From the NCBI RefSeq assembly GCF_000264995.1, contig NW_006767437.1:1104187-1157952 (forward strand): a stretch of DNA of 53,766 nucleotides, read 5' to 3'. Both the position numbers and the translations under genes were made by a program. This stretch comes from Punctularia strigosozonata HHB-11173 SS5. Lineage: Eukaryota > Basidiomycota > Agaricomycetes > Corticiales > Punctulariaceae. Within the stretch, counting starts at the first letter, position 1. Each line of letters opens with the position of its first letter. Below the pieces are notes generated by a model. It had not been told where the DNA came from and did no database searches. It worked only from the letters and a program-made list of their open reading frames with translations. Below, piece by piece: positions 23,026-33,100 of the stretch.

Positions 23026-23600
23026 GGCGTAGGTATCTGCTTTGTGCTCAGCGCCCTCCCAGTTTTAACTTTATGGCAGAGATTGTTACCTATCACGTGC
23101 TCTGGTCTCATCGCAACAATAGGAGACGACTTTGCCACCACCTGCGGATGCCAATCCTTATTATTTTCTACGACGCGTGGACGCCGTGACAATGCATTCC
23201 CTCGTTGTCTTTTAGTGAGGGAGTGGTCCCTTGCTACCGGATGCCTGTGTTCCGAGAGGTTCCGCGTCAATTCGACGACCATAGTACCCTCCCCACAATT
23301 GCCGACGTCCCGTCTTTTAGTGAGGGAGTGGTCTCTTGCTACCGGACGCCTACGTCTCCGAGAAACTCTGCGTTGATCCGACGACCGTTGTACCTTCCTC
23401 ACACTCACCGACGACCGGTCACCGAGTTCAATTGTAAACGAGTCCGCCTCCATTGGTGCTCCCGTGCGGTATTGTCTGTGCGGCGGAGCTCGGAGGCCCT
23501 CAACGCTACGGTCGTTGCAGCACAGGGGAGTTGGACGATCATCTCGTCGACATAAAATGCCCACCATCGGCGACGTTTGTCATTCACATTGACCCCGTAT
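23026..23600. repeat. Spacer with two copies of a ~105-bp repeat
   Basis: CTTTTAGTGAGGGAGTGGTC followed by TTGCTACCGGA appears near 23207 and again near 23312, each followed by a related but diverged tail. The stretch lies between the divergent starts of the companion gene and the small plus-strand gene and may hold both promoters. Confidence 0.65.
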
Positions 23601-23752
23601 CAGAATATGCCGTCCTCTCGTCGCCGCTGCACACCCACCCATGGAGAGGTCGTACCATCGGATCAATCTCGTCGTTACTATGCTGACCTCTGCAAAAGAT
23701 CCGTAGCTTCAAAATCACCGGACGCATTTACTCGCATCGATTGCCATCTCCT

Positions 23753-24243
23753 ATGGGGGTGAAACTCGATGTGGACGACGATACTGTTACCCGATTTCCA
23801 CTACTCGAGCGCTATCTTGACGATGAAAGGGTGCAGCCATTTATTCACGATTGTATCGTCACCTTGCACGAAGGTCCCCGCATCCACCGATACCTCGTGT
23901 TCTTCAAGCGCCATGTGCGGCTGCGAGTGAACGTTGGTTTACCTGGAAATTCTACCGGTTCCATTCCTTTCCGCGGTGACGTTCTGGTTGCGCGAGCCGG
24001 CGTCCGCAGGCCCGGATGCATTGTCAACATGCGCAGTCGTGACCACGCTTTGGCCGACTTGGCACTTGGATTGTAGGTGCATTCTATTCAACCATCGGTT
24101 AATCTGAACTCTTCCTTCTATTCAGGTTCATTCGGGACTTCGCCAAAGTCTGTCGCACCCGGAAATCGTGCTTGCCACGAGAGATTTCATTCGACGTAGA
24201 TACCACAGGTCCTCGCCGTTCTGCGCGTCTTGCTAGCATATAA
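23753..24243 (+). CDS. Small basic protein, unrecognised family
   Basis: Exon 1 from the ATG at 23753 to 24072 is joined by a 53-nt intron (24073-24125, GTAGGT...TTCAG) to exon 2, 24126-24243, for 145 residues. The frame stays open about 60 bases upstream of that ATG. An alternative upstream exon beginning near 23608 (MPSSRRRCTPTHGE) is possible, so the start is uncertain. The protein has an acidic start (KLDVDDDTVTRF), a central basic stretch (YLVFFKRHVRLRVNVGLP) and a basic C-terminus (RRSARLASI). I recognise no domain. It sits inside the CACTA element and converges on the gene at 24252. Confidence 0.55.
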
Positions 24244-24251
24244 TTGAGTAG

Positions 24252-24795
24252 TTATGAATACATTTTAAAGCTAGCATCATTAATGAATAATGAACGGATG
24301 CGACCATGTCGCGAGTGCAAATAAGGCGAAGTTTGCAGGGGTAGCAGCCCCACCCGTCCGACACCGTCGATAATAACCGTGCCTCCGCGAAATTGGCATG
24401 AAGCCCGCTGGCCGTCGGCAGTCGCGAAGTAAATCCGGACACACTGTTCAGCAATCCAAACAAACTTGCGCACAGGACCGAGGCGCTGTAATGGTGATGA
24501 GCTGTTATTGTCTCTGAAAGACGGCCGGAACCGTTACCTCGCTCCACGTACGCAGTGCCTGCAGTCTGCGGCTCTCCTCTTTGCGGATGCCAGTGATTTC
24601 CAATATGTACTCAGGGAATACGCGACTTGTGAACGTATGTAGATCAAACAATTGAGGGGCAGACTGGTTTCTCTCATCCCCAGAGTCATCCGACCACTCG
24701 GAATACTCGGTGGGCATGGTAAAAAGTACGGGGAAGTATTTTTTGGCCTTCCTTCCCAAACTGGACTTTATATCGAGTGCTTTGACAATTTCCAT
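24252..24795 (-). CDS. Small hypothetical protein, two exons
   Basis: Exon 1, 24795-24538, begins MEIVKALDIKSSLGRKAKKY. A 52-nt intron (24537-24486, GTAACG...TTACAG) joins in phase 0 to exon 2, 24485-24252, which begins RLGPVRKFVWIAEQCVRIY. The product is 163 residues with an acidic central patch (EWSDDSGDERN). I recognise no family. It lies just downstream of the gene at 24836 on the same strand, 40 bases after that gene's stop, so the two might be read from one transcript. Confidence 0.55.
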
Positions 24796-24835
24796 TGCAT
24801 AACGTAAAAGAATACACGTGTACCACTAGATTGAG

Positions 24836-25844
24836 CTACGATACATCTTTATTGGACTGGGGAACGGGGCGACCCTCTCTGTGACGGCCCACGGTATATC
24901 TCAAGCGTGCATTGAGAAAATCATCGATGGGCCAGGCACCGACGTAGCGCTCGACCAACTCAGGAAAGGCGGTTCCAACCGCAGCACGTGCACGCTTTCT
25001 TGCCTCAGCGGTCTGAGCACTCAATAGTTTGCGATGGTCGCAATGCTGCGCGACAATCTCGTTGATTGTGTCCTGACAATCTCGTCAGAATAGATGCGGC
25101 AGAATAGATGCGGTAGATAAGCCAACTCCTGACCTTCATATTGGCGTACTCCTTCGCGGTGACTGCAAGCGCACTCTCGAGCGTGTATCCACCCCGTGAG
25201 GGGCGGCCACAGTCCCCTGCAGGCTTTTTCAGAGGCGGTTCAGCATCCGACGGCTCAAGCTCGTCTACTTCTTCTTCATCAGTCGCGCCGGAATGATTCC
25301 AGCGTACACGCCGGTCCTCGGATGGGAGCCCGACTACTTCCTCCACCACAGGAAGAAGACGGCCGGGACCCGGTGCAAGTTTTCGGGATTGTCGGGAGAT
25401 ATGGCGAGGTGTCGCAGCGCGAGGAGGTTGTGACGAGGGACGAGGAGGGACAGACGTCTGCCTAGGGGGCTGTGATGAGGAGCGACGAGGAGGCGCCAAC
25501 TGCGGTGCAATGAACGGCTGCACCGTAGAAGCACGCGTTGCTGATGTAGGCATAGTCGAGGGGATGAGCTTCGACTCCGGTTCCGGCGGGGAGGAATAAG
25601 CACGATCGCCGGGTGGCTTGGGGCTGCGCAGCTGGCGTATCTGATATGGGTGGCCGCAGATAGTGAGTTTCCTCCTGGTATGGCGGTCGGGGCCACCAGG
25701 GACAACCTCGATGTTGGGTAGAGCCGATGGTGGAGATGACGGGTAAAGGATACTATCGAAGTCGAGCAATGGGAGTAAGACATATCTGAGAGGGGGGGGC
25801 GACGGCGGTTGATAGAAAGGATAGATAGACAATGTCGACTCCAT
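24836..25844 (-). CDS. Pro-rich protein of a transposon-associated Agaricomycete family
   Basis: Exon 1, 25844-25134, encodes a Pro/Ser-rich N-terminus. It holds an acidic patch (DEEEVDELEPSDAE) followed by a conserved signature, CGRPSRGGYTLESAL. A 61-nt intron (25133-25073, GTCAGG...GTCAG) joins in phase 0 to exon 2, 25072-24836, with DTINEIVAQHCDHRKLLSAQ and a final block ELVERYVGAWPIDDFLNARL. The product is 315 residues. The GRP-x-RGGY-x-LE signature, the intron just after it, and the terminal W-P-x-x-D/DFL block are all features of a family seen repeatedly in mushroom genomes near DNA transposons. Its function is unknown. The structure looks intact. Confidence 0.68.
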
Positions 25845-25959
25845 GTTGTTGGATCATAACACCCGGACGCAGACCACTTGGACTTTATCCTGAGTTGGGA
25901 TGCTGTCTTATTGTGTTTCTGTGCAGCGGCTTGTCCCAAAAAGGAAATTACATGTCAAC

Positions 25960-26560
25960 TGCGTTGAAACGTCGCGAGGGACATAACAAAAGTGCTGACA
26001 ATAAAGTCCATCCCGGGACGTCACCACAGGCAACGCGATATCGCAGAGAAAGCGGCGGGATAATAGGTAACCAGCGGAGCCTCCGGTAGATCCGTGGCGG
26101 GGAGACGTTGCCACCACAGGCAACGTTGCAAAGGGAATGACAGAGAAAGCGGCGGGATAATAGGTAACCAGCGGAGCCTCCGGTAGATCCGTGGCGGGGA
26201 GACGTTGCCACCACAGGCAACGTTGCAAAGGGAACGAAACAATGATTATTCACAAATGAGCGGCATCTGAGGACGTCGCCACCGCAGTCAACATCGCAAA
26301 GAAAGCGATGAGACAATAACTCGTAACCAGCGAAGCCTCGAGGAGATCCACGGGGTGGAGACATCGCCACCACAGGCAACGTCGGAAAGGAGACGACAAA
26401 TTTGTAGTCGACAAATGAAGGACAATCGACGCTTGCCAAGAAAGCCGCGGAATAATAGCTTGTAGACAGCGGGGAATAATAGCTTGTAGACAGCGGAGCC
26501 TCGGGTGATTCCATACGTCGCTAGCACAGGCAACGTCGCAAGGGAGACGACACAATAGCA
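25960..26560. repeat. Tandem repeat block with ~97-bp unit
   Basis: Two nearly identical 97-base units start at 26052 and 26149 (core GATCCGTGGCGGGGAGACGTTGCC). More diverged, shorter copies continue to about 26.5 kb. Each unit carries the inverted motif CGTTGCC/GGCAACG around CACCACA, a small hairpin. It occupies the whole interval between the divergent genes at 25844 and 26645, so it may include both promoters. Confidence 0.75.
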
Positions 26561-26644
26561 GTCGCCCAACGAGCGACACTGACAATTGGAGATGTAAGCA
26601 TTATAAAACGGTCAGAAGCTCTGCACGAACGCTAAATACTCACC

Positions 26645-28103
26645 ATGTCATCGTTGTCGTTGTCGTCGTCGTCATCGCCGGAACTCACAAAGTGGATGCG
26701 CTCTGCCAACCGTTTCACATGCGCTGGTCGTGTCCAGATCCGGAATGAGAAAGCGGTGTATAAGCTCGCGTTCTCCCCCGACGGAAAATCACTGGCTTGT
26801 GGAGGTGAGGACCACGACAGCCGGACACGTCTTTTCACTGACTGGCGCAGGGGAGTTCGGTTTCCATGTGGTATGCGTCGAGACGGCGTCTATTCAAGGG
26901 GGTACTCCAGTATACGACCCACGGGTCTACGGAGCGGTGATGGCCATCGAGTGGATCGGCGATACGCTCGTGTTAGGCACCGCATATGGCTACATCAAAA
27001 TCTGGGGACAGCGAGAGGGTGCGCTCCAGGAGTGGCATACTATTCGTGTTGCAGAAGGGACGGAGGTTACCTCCCTCGCAACGCGCGGGCAACCAGCCCA
27101 GTTCAAGCTGGCGATTGCCACAAGGGACCGTGTTAACGCACTGTTCGATATTACACCCCTCGCCGTGATGGAGGTCTACGCTGTGCAGATGGAGAAGACG
27201 GTCGCCAGGACGGTCGCGTTCTCTGGGGACCAGGATATCTTTGTCCTCGGGATGTTCGATGGCATGATGTACGTGCAACTCCGCGTTCTCAGGCATACGC
27301 GCATTCATGAATGAGCAGTTACACGATCCGTAATGAGGAGGGGGAGGTCAAAGTTGGCACGCCGCGTCAGGTGTGCAGGGTAATGTGAGTAGAACGGTTC
27401 CTTCGGATCCCGGTGTAACTCAGATAACGCGCAGAGGTAACGGAACTTTTGACGTGGAACGCGGAGAAGTACTTGTCGACAACACGGACGCCTTTGCGGT
27501 TCATAGCACCGAAACGGGAAGCTGCCTTAACGTCTTCTCGACGGGGCGACCAACACGAAGGGTTCCGAAGCAAGCCGTTTTTGGAGAGCGAGGGCAAACA
27601 GTGGTTGTGGGGAGCGACCACGGCGATGTATACGTGTTCGAAAGGGCTGGGGGACATCCGCAGGCAATCCTCCATCACGGGGAGAGCGGATACACGCAAA
27701 CAGTCGCGGTGCGTTGGATTCCACAATCCAGAGGACGACATCACTGAAATATGTCCAGACATTTGCAGATGACCAAGAATCCTTGGTTGCATGTGGGACA
27801 TCGAGTAGCGGATTGCCAAGCTCGATATCGATATGGAAGGGTAAACTGGTGAAGCCATTGGAGCAGCAGCCGCCGCCGAAGACACGGTCCATAACAAACG
27901 TGGCGCGAGGGATTAGCGATATCATAAAGACAATGGGGAGTTGGCTTTTCGCCATCTGGATGATATATAAGATGTTGGTACGTGCCAGGCAGGAATGGGG
28001 AAGTGAATATTATCTGATTGGCCAACAGGAAACGCAGCCTGGGTCAGATATCAAGTCATACTGGCAGGGAACTGTGCGACCAGCATTGCTCGGCGTTCTG
28101 TAG
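26645..28103 (+). CDS. WD40-repeat protein with C-terminal membrane segment (transposon cargo)
   Basis: Five exons join in phase without any disruption: 26645-26804, 26851-27268, 27319-27384, 27435-27708 and 27759-28103. They encode 420 residues. All four introns are 46-50 nt with GTGAGG, GTACGT, GTGAGT and GTGCGT donors. The N-terminus is a Ser run, followed by the first clear WD40 blade (AVYKLAFSPDGKSLACGGE). Later blades include WIGDTLVLGTAYGYIKIWG and QTVVVGSDHGDVYVFE, suggesting about six. Near residue 365 there is a single hydrophobic stretch, WLFAIWMIYKMLV, which may anchor it to a membrane. WD40 propellers act as protein-binding scaffolds; the partner is unknown. Intact splicing and frame suggest the gene is, or was recently, functional. 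It looks like a captured host gene. Confidence 0.8.
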
Positions 28104-28135
28104 TCCTCATCGAATTCAAGAGTTTTGCTTTTGGG

Positions 28136-28400
28136 GACGCTGACGGCGTCTTGCAGCGTTTCGCAGAAGGATGGACGAGGATGTTACCGGGACGCTAGAT
28201 GTCTACCGTAGTTCGCGGTCCACACCGCAAACATCACGAAAAAACGGCATAGCGTCTTGGCGAATCCAGGGGTTTTGCGTTCCGGGATGCTGACGGCGTC
28301 TGGCAGTGTTTCACAGGAGGATGGGTATGGACACTAGCGCGGCCGGATGTCTACCGTGGTTCGCGGACCACACCGCGAACATCACGGAAATGGGCCGATG
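28136..28400. repeat. 150-bp tandem repeat carrying GTTCGCGG hairpins
   Basis: Two units 150 bases apart start near 28136 and 28286 (GCTGACGGCGTCTKGCAG). Each contains GTCTACCGTRGTTCGCGG, a loop, and CCGCRAAC. In the second unit (28359-28380) the stem GTTCGCGG/CCGCGAAC is perfect with the loop ACCACA. In the first it has one mismatch. This lies just after the WD40 gene's stop. Confidence 0.75.
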
Positions 28401-28703
28401 GAAGATGCAGAAAGTGTCTATCCTGCCCTGTAAGAGCATGAGACGGTATAAGAAACAGGACGAGATCAGGACTTACGGCGTCGACGGTCTGGATATCGGG
28501 CGCAACTCACGCCGATGTCCAACGTCCAAGCCGACACATATGTTGCCCTTGAGGTTCCGTTCGGGTACTAGTCGGTGCGCTCTGACGGAGCTGGGCTGAT
28601 GGAGTACCGAGACGTAAGAATGAGAGTAAATGGGATCAGGTCAAGAAGACTTACAGAGGCCGCACAATTCACGCCGGCGAGGAGACTACGGTGACTTGCC
28701 CGC

Positions 28704-29267
28704 GCTTGCAATCCGCATCGCGAGCAAACGAGAGACGGTGCAAAGAAGGAGACAACACGATGAAGCTGCGCTCGCGATCCACATCGCGAGCAGGCTTAAG
28801 ATCAGGCTACGGCGACGGCACGGGCGACGGCAATGGCAATGGCGATGAGGGTTTCAGCAGAAGAGAACATCAATCCACATTGCAGGCGGGTTCAAACAGA
28901 AGGGGATGGCTCAGGATAAGGCAACGAGGAAGGCGAGGGGGATGGCGACGAGGATGGCAAGGAGGATGGCCACGAGGATGGCAACGAGGATGGCCACGAG
29001 GATGGCAACGAGGATGGCAACGAGGAGAGCGACGACAGCGATAACAGCGACAACAGCGACGACCTCCACGAGGACGACAGGGCTGCGCTCGCGATCCACA
29101 TCGCGAGGCGGGTTGAACGAAAGGAATTGGCTAAGCATAAGGCAACGGCGAGGACGGCGCCGAGGAAGGCGAAGGTTGAGGCCAGGGAAGATGAGCGGCG
29201 AAGTCCAAACAAATTAAAGGGTGATGTGATAAATGCCGCGTCGTGTGCTCGTGATCCACATCGCGAG
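28704..29267 (-). repeat. Hairpin family, cluster 2 (CCAC loop)
   Basis: Reverse-complement members of the cluster 1 hairpin family. Perfect 8-bp stems CTCGCGAT/ATCGCGAG with loop CCAC lie at 28771-28790 and 29088-29107. Variants with a changed base are at 28704-28725, 28873-28884 and 29248-29267. The motifs are spaced roughly 65-205 bases apart. Confidence 0.8.
28930..29035. repeat. 12-bp minisatellite (GAGGATGGCAAC)
   Basis: Seven or more copies of GAGGATGGCAAC or GAGGATGGCCAC, followed by related GACGACAGC and AACAGC triplet-like sequence to about 29060. Both strands are open only because the unit is a multiple of three. Confidence 0.85.
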
Positions 29268-29409
29268 GCGGGCTGAACGAAAGGAAATGGCTAAGCATAA
29301 GGCAACGGCGAGGACGGTGCCGAGGAAGGCGAAGGTCAAGGCCAGGGAAGATGAGCGGCGAAGTCCAAACAAATTAAAGGGTGATGTGATAAATGCCGCG
29401 TCGTGTGCT
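29088..29409. repeat. Exact-length 160-bp tandem duplication
   Basis: Units 29088-29247 and 29248-29407 differ at only a few positions. Each opens with a CTCGYGAT-CCAC-ATCGCGAG hairpin and contains AAGTCCAAACAAATTAAAGG. The hairpin is therefore the unit boundary. Confidence 0.85.
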
Positions 29410-30172
29410 ACTTCTTGGCTAAAGGCCGCGTCGTGCGCCATTTCCTGGGGTAGGCGCCGCCTCGTGTGCCGCCTCGTGGGGTAGATGCCGCTAACGTGCC
29501 GACTGATGCCGACTCCCCATTGGTGGGGTGCTCTCGGCCGAATGCGACGGCGGCGCGGGATTGGTGCGTCATTGGTCCCTCTTGGCACTGCGGTGGGACA
29601 GTCGGCGGACGGTGACGATATTGTATATCTATTCCTTCCGCTCCTTTCTCTCCCCTTATCCTCTTACTTCGACGTCGCAGAGGGAGTGGTCCCTCTGTTG
29701 TCTCAGCCTCACTGCCGTTCCTCTCGCCCTCGCAAACGCCGTGGTCTCGTCTCGGTGCCGTTGAGTGTGGACCCAACGCCATTGAGTGTGGATTCGAACC
29801 TACGTCTGCTCTTGTCATCCCGTTGGTCGGCTGGTACTCGTCTCAGAGGTGTGGTCCTCTGGGGCAGGTATTCGGCACCGCTCGTGCATCGTCCTCGTAC
29901 TAAAGGCGCGTTTTTTTTTGGTACTTTCTTCTGTAAGGCGACCCTAATATTATCTCTCTGCAGTCGAATATCGAATAACGCATCCCTCCGTGCTTGAGAA
30001 CCGTTCGTTGGAGTCATGCTTGGGTCAGTTTTGTTTCGCACTTTCCTGTTTGAGTAGCAACTGATGGCAATACAGAAACAGGCAATTGTACGTGTTCAGG
30101 CGCGACGGAGTCCTCTGGGCGTCGCCTACTCGCAATCATGCACCGCCGGAAGGGACCCCGACGCAGCCTGAA
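29410..30172. other. Spacer upstream of the 1,116-residue gene
   Basis: No gene recognised. It begins with short repeats of GCCGCGTCGTGTGC. Near 29900-29950 a T-rich run (GTTTTTTTTTGG) is followed by CTTTCTTCTG, typical of fungal upstream regions. The stretch likely holds the promoter and possibly a 5' non-coding exon of the next gene. Confidence 0.4.
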
Positions 30173-33100
30173 ATGAGTGTCCCTCCCCTCGAGTACCGTA
30201 TCAAACATCTGCACGAACGTCAATGGCTACACAATAGCTGCTACTTCGCCCCGTTTTACCCTCAACCTACCCAATTCCACGGCACTCCGTTGGAGTCTCT
30301 CTCCTATGTGCCTCGCGACAAAATGAATATGATCCCCAACGAGGAGTCTTGCTTCCGATGTGTGCACGCCGAGAGCTGGGCAGGACTCGAAGAGCGGTTC
30401 CTCACCGCCATCGCATGGTTGGAGAAGTGGATCTCCACGATGGCTTTTTTGCCTCAGACGTTCATGGTCAGGTTTTTGCGTCCGTTCGATCCACCCTCGT
30501 CGTTCTCCTACATGGAATGGACCAGCGAGACCCTCGCTCGCGATAATGCTTTCGCTGCGAGGCGTGCGCTCGTACTCCTTGCAACCAAACTCGCGTTCTT
30601 GGTCGCCATGGTCAATGATACCGCAAGCAACCCAGACGCCTGGAGCACCATACTTGAAACTTACAATTACGGTCCACGTCTGGACCCCGCGTTCGTCGAC
30701 GTCTTGTCGAAGTCGTGGGTGGTTCGGAACGATCGCAGTTTGCCCAGGATCGGGTTCTATTGGTACCCGGGGAGTCTGCTTCCGGACTGCTCTTTTCGAT
30801 TTTTCATCAACGCCAACGTACCGATCTACATTTACTGGGGTGACGCACAGACCCTTCTTTTGAAATTGCCACGCGAACTATCGGCGGACCTTCGACCCAC
30901 ACCTGAACAAGCTCGCAGTGCGATCGACCTGACAGGCCACCCACTGTCCCCCGCACCCCGCCCGCGCCGTTCTCGTACCACGGCCGCGTCGACGTCGACG
31001 TCTGTACCTGGTTCTTTCCCGTCGCAGGACGAGCCGTGGATTCCAAGCACCGGCTTACCGGCCCCTTCGTCTTCCAACTGGGGGACGCCGGGAAATTGGG
31101 CTGATCCTTCACCTGGTTGGGGATCAAGCGATTGGCATTCGCAGGACTGGGGGATGAGTACCTGGGGAACTGCGTCACCGCCCCGCCCGTCCACACCGTA
31201 TCAGCCCGTACCGCGTATGGAGCCTTCGCTGACGGAGTACGGCATCGTACCGGCAGTTCGCCCGCCGCATATATTTGGCAACACACAGGTCCTCGACGCC
31301 CAGCGAAACCACGAGAAGAAAAGGTATCACGCCGGGGAGGTTATACCCAGTCTTCGATGGGAAGAGGGTCAGGATTTCCGCACTTTCCACATCCGTCGCC
31401 GCGATTACCACAACTATTATATCAACCACCTCGAGAATCCTCGACTCCGCCAAAGCCGATTGTCCCGTGAAGCCAACGCAGCCAGATATCCTTTGCCTTC
31501 GCAAGGTGGTACAGCTGTAATCTTTGAGTGGCAGGACGGTATTCGTCAGAGGGTTCCTGAGTGGAATCGGGAAACGATATGGAATGACTTGAGGAACCCT
31601 TGGAAGAAGAAGTATGACTCCGTCCTCGACGAATGGGATTTAAGCTATGACTTTGTTACCCATGGCTCCTATTGGAAGAAGAAGGAGGAGGAGGAGAAGC
31701 GCGATCCTTATGCCTGCATGGACGAAGACGAAGACTATGTGTCTGCTTACGGTGACGAGGACGACAACCCCGATGAACTCGTTCCTACACCGTTGTACCG
31801 TGACATTGACTTCAACCCCCCCCTCCCGCCCGGGGAACCCGAGCCGATGCGTGTGCCCTCACTGTCGGAGCCCGCTCCGGCCTCAGCTTCGACGTCCAGG
31901 CCGATGCCAACGCCGCCCTCGCCCTCTGCGCCAGCCCTCACGCCCTCGTCGTCTGCGCCGGCCCCCCCGCCATCGTCGTCTGTGTCGTCCCTGCCCTTGT
32001 CTGCGGTGTCGTCATCGTCATCCCAAGTACCATCGTTGTTGTCGACGGCGTCGCCAGCCTCATCTTCTGCGCCACCACCGACCTCTCCGACCCAATCATC
32101 TGCGTTCCCGCTTCGGTCGACTACGCCGTCCACTTCGACTTTGTCAGGTCCCTCGTTCGGGACCGTGTCGGGGGCTTCGACGTCTTCGTGGGTGCCTGTA
32201 TCGGTATCGCCGGATGCGTCGTTGGTTAATACTACCCCACGCGGGACGACGCCTACAGCGTCGCTGTCTTCGGATGTGGATCCGATGGACATCGATGCCC
32301 CTGGTCCTCCTAGTCTCACTCCTGCTCCGTCGGATGTGGATCCGGTGGACATTGACGGGACTACCAATGCCCAGGATGATGGTGCTGTCTTCGTGCCTAA
32401 CCGACGACGTCCCGATCCCATGTTTTTGGACGACATGACGTTCCCCGTGAGGCATCCTCTTAGACTGTTGCGGGAGCATTTCGGTCTTCTGCCCCTCCCG
32501 GGTACAGCTTTCCCCGTTAATACCACAAACCTCCAGGTCGATACGTTATATCACGCTTATAAAGTCCTGGGGTACTTCTTGCCGGGTGACCGTGAGGAAC
32601 ATCTCGACGCTGGTATATCGGCTCAGACCGCAAATGAGGTGCTCGGGTTCATCGGGTCGCTTATCCTCGGTTCCAAGATGTCGGCCCCTGCCAACTCAGC
32701 CTTGTTCCCTCCGCCCCCGTCATGGCTATACCGGTTGGAATCATCGCACATACTTCAGATGAGGCTGACGAACAACTGGCGCTGCGTACCGGTTCAAAAT
32801 GGTTGGGCTCTGCGGTCCCTTGGCATCGAGGATCGTTGTGTTGTTTACCTTCAGGATCCCGCGTTCGTTCTGGAGATCATCACCAGCGCCATGCAAGCCG
32901 TTGAAGACGTCGCCGTCTGGTTGTTGCAGATGGGTGTCCCTTTTAATCTACTCGACCGGAGGAAGAGGCCGTCGTCGCGGAAAATCGTGATCCACTCGCC
33001 CGTCCGCGTCATACGGGATTTTCAATCGTATGTGGACGACCTAAGTGACTACCTGTCTTGTCGGGATCATCGCAAGGTCCTTCGTGCAGCGTTCCTAGCA

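Noticed and set aside
30086-30172. Start of the 1,116-residue protein at 30086
   Set aside because: That start would need a TTG codon. The first ATG in frame is at 30173.
31647-32526. Alternative long frames on both strands over the Ser/Pro-rich part of the 1,116-residue gene
   Set aside because: They are compositional shadows of low-complexity sequence. The main frame is continuous with conserved blocks on both sides.
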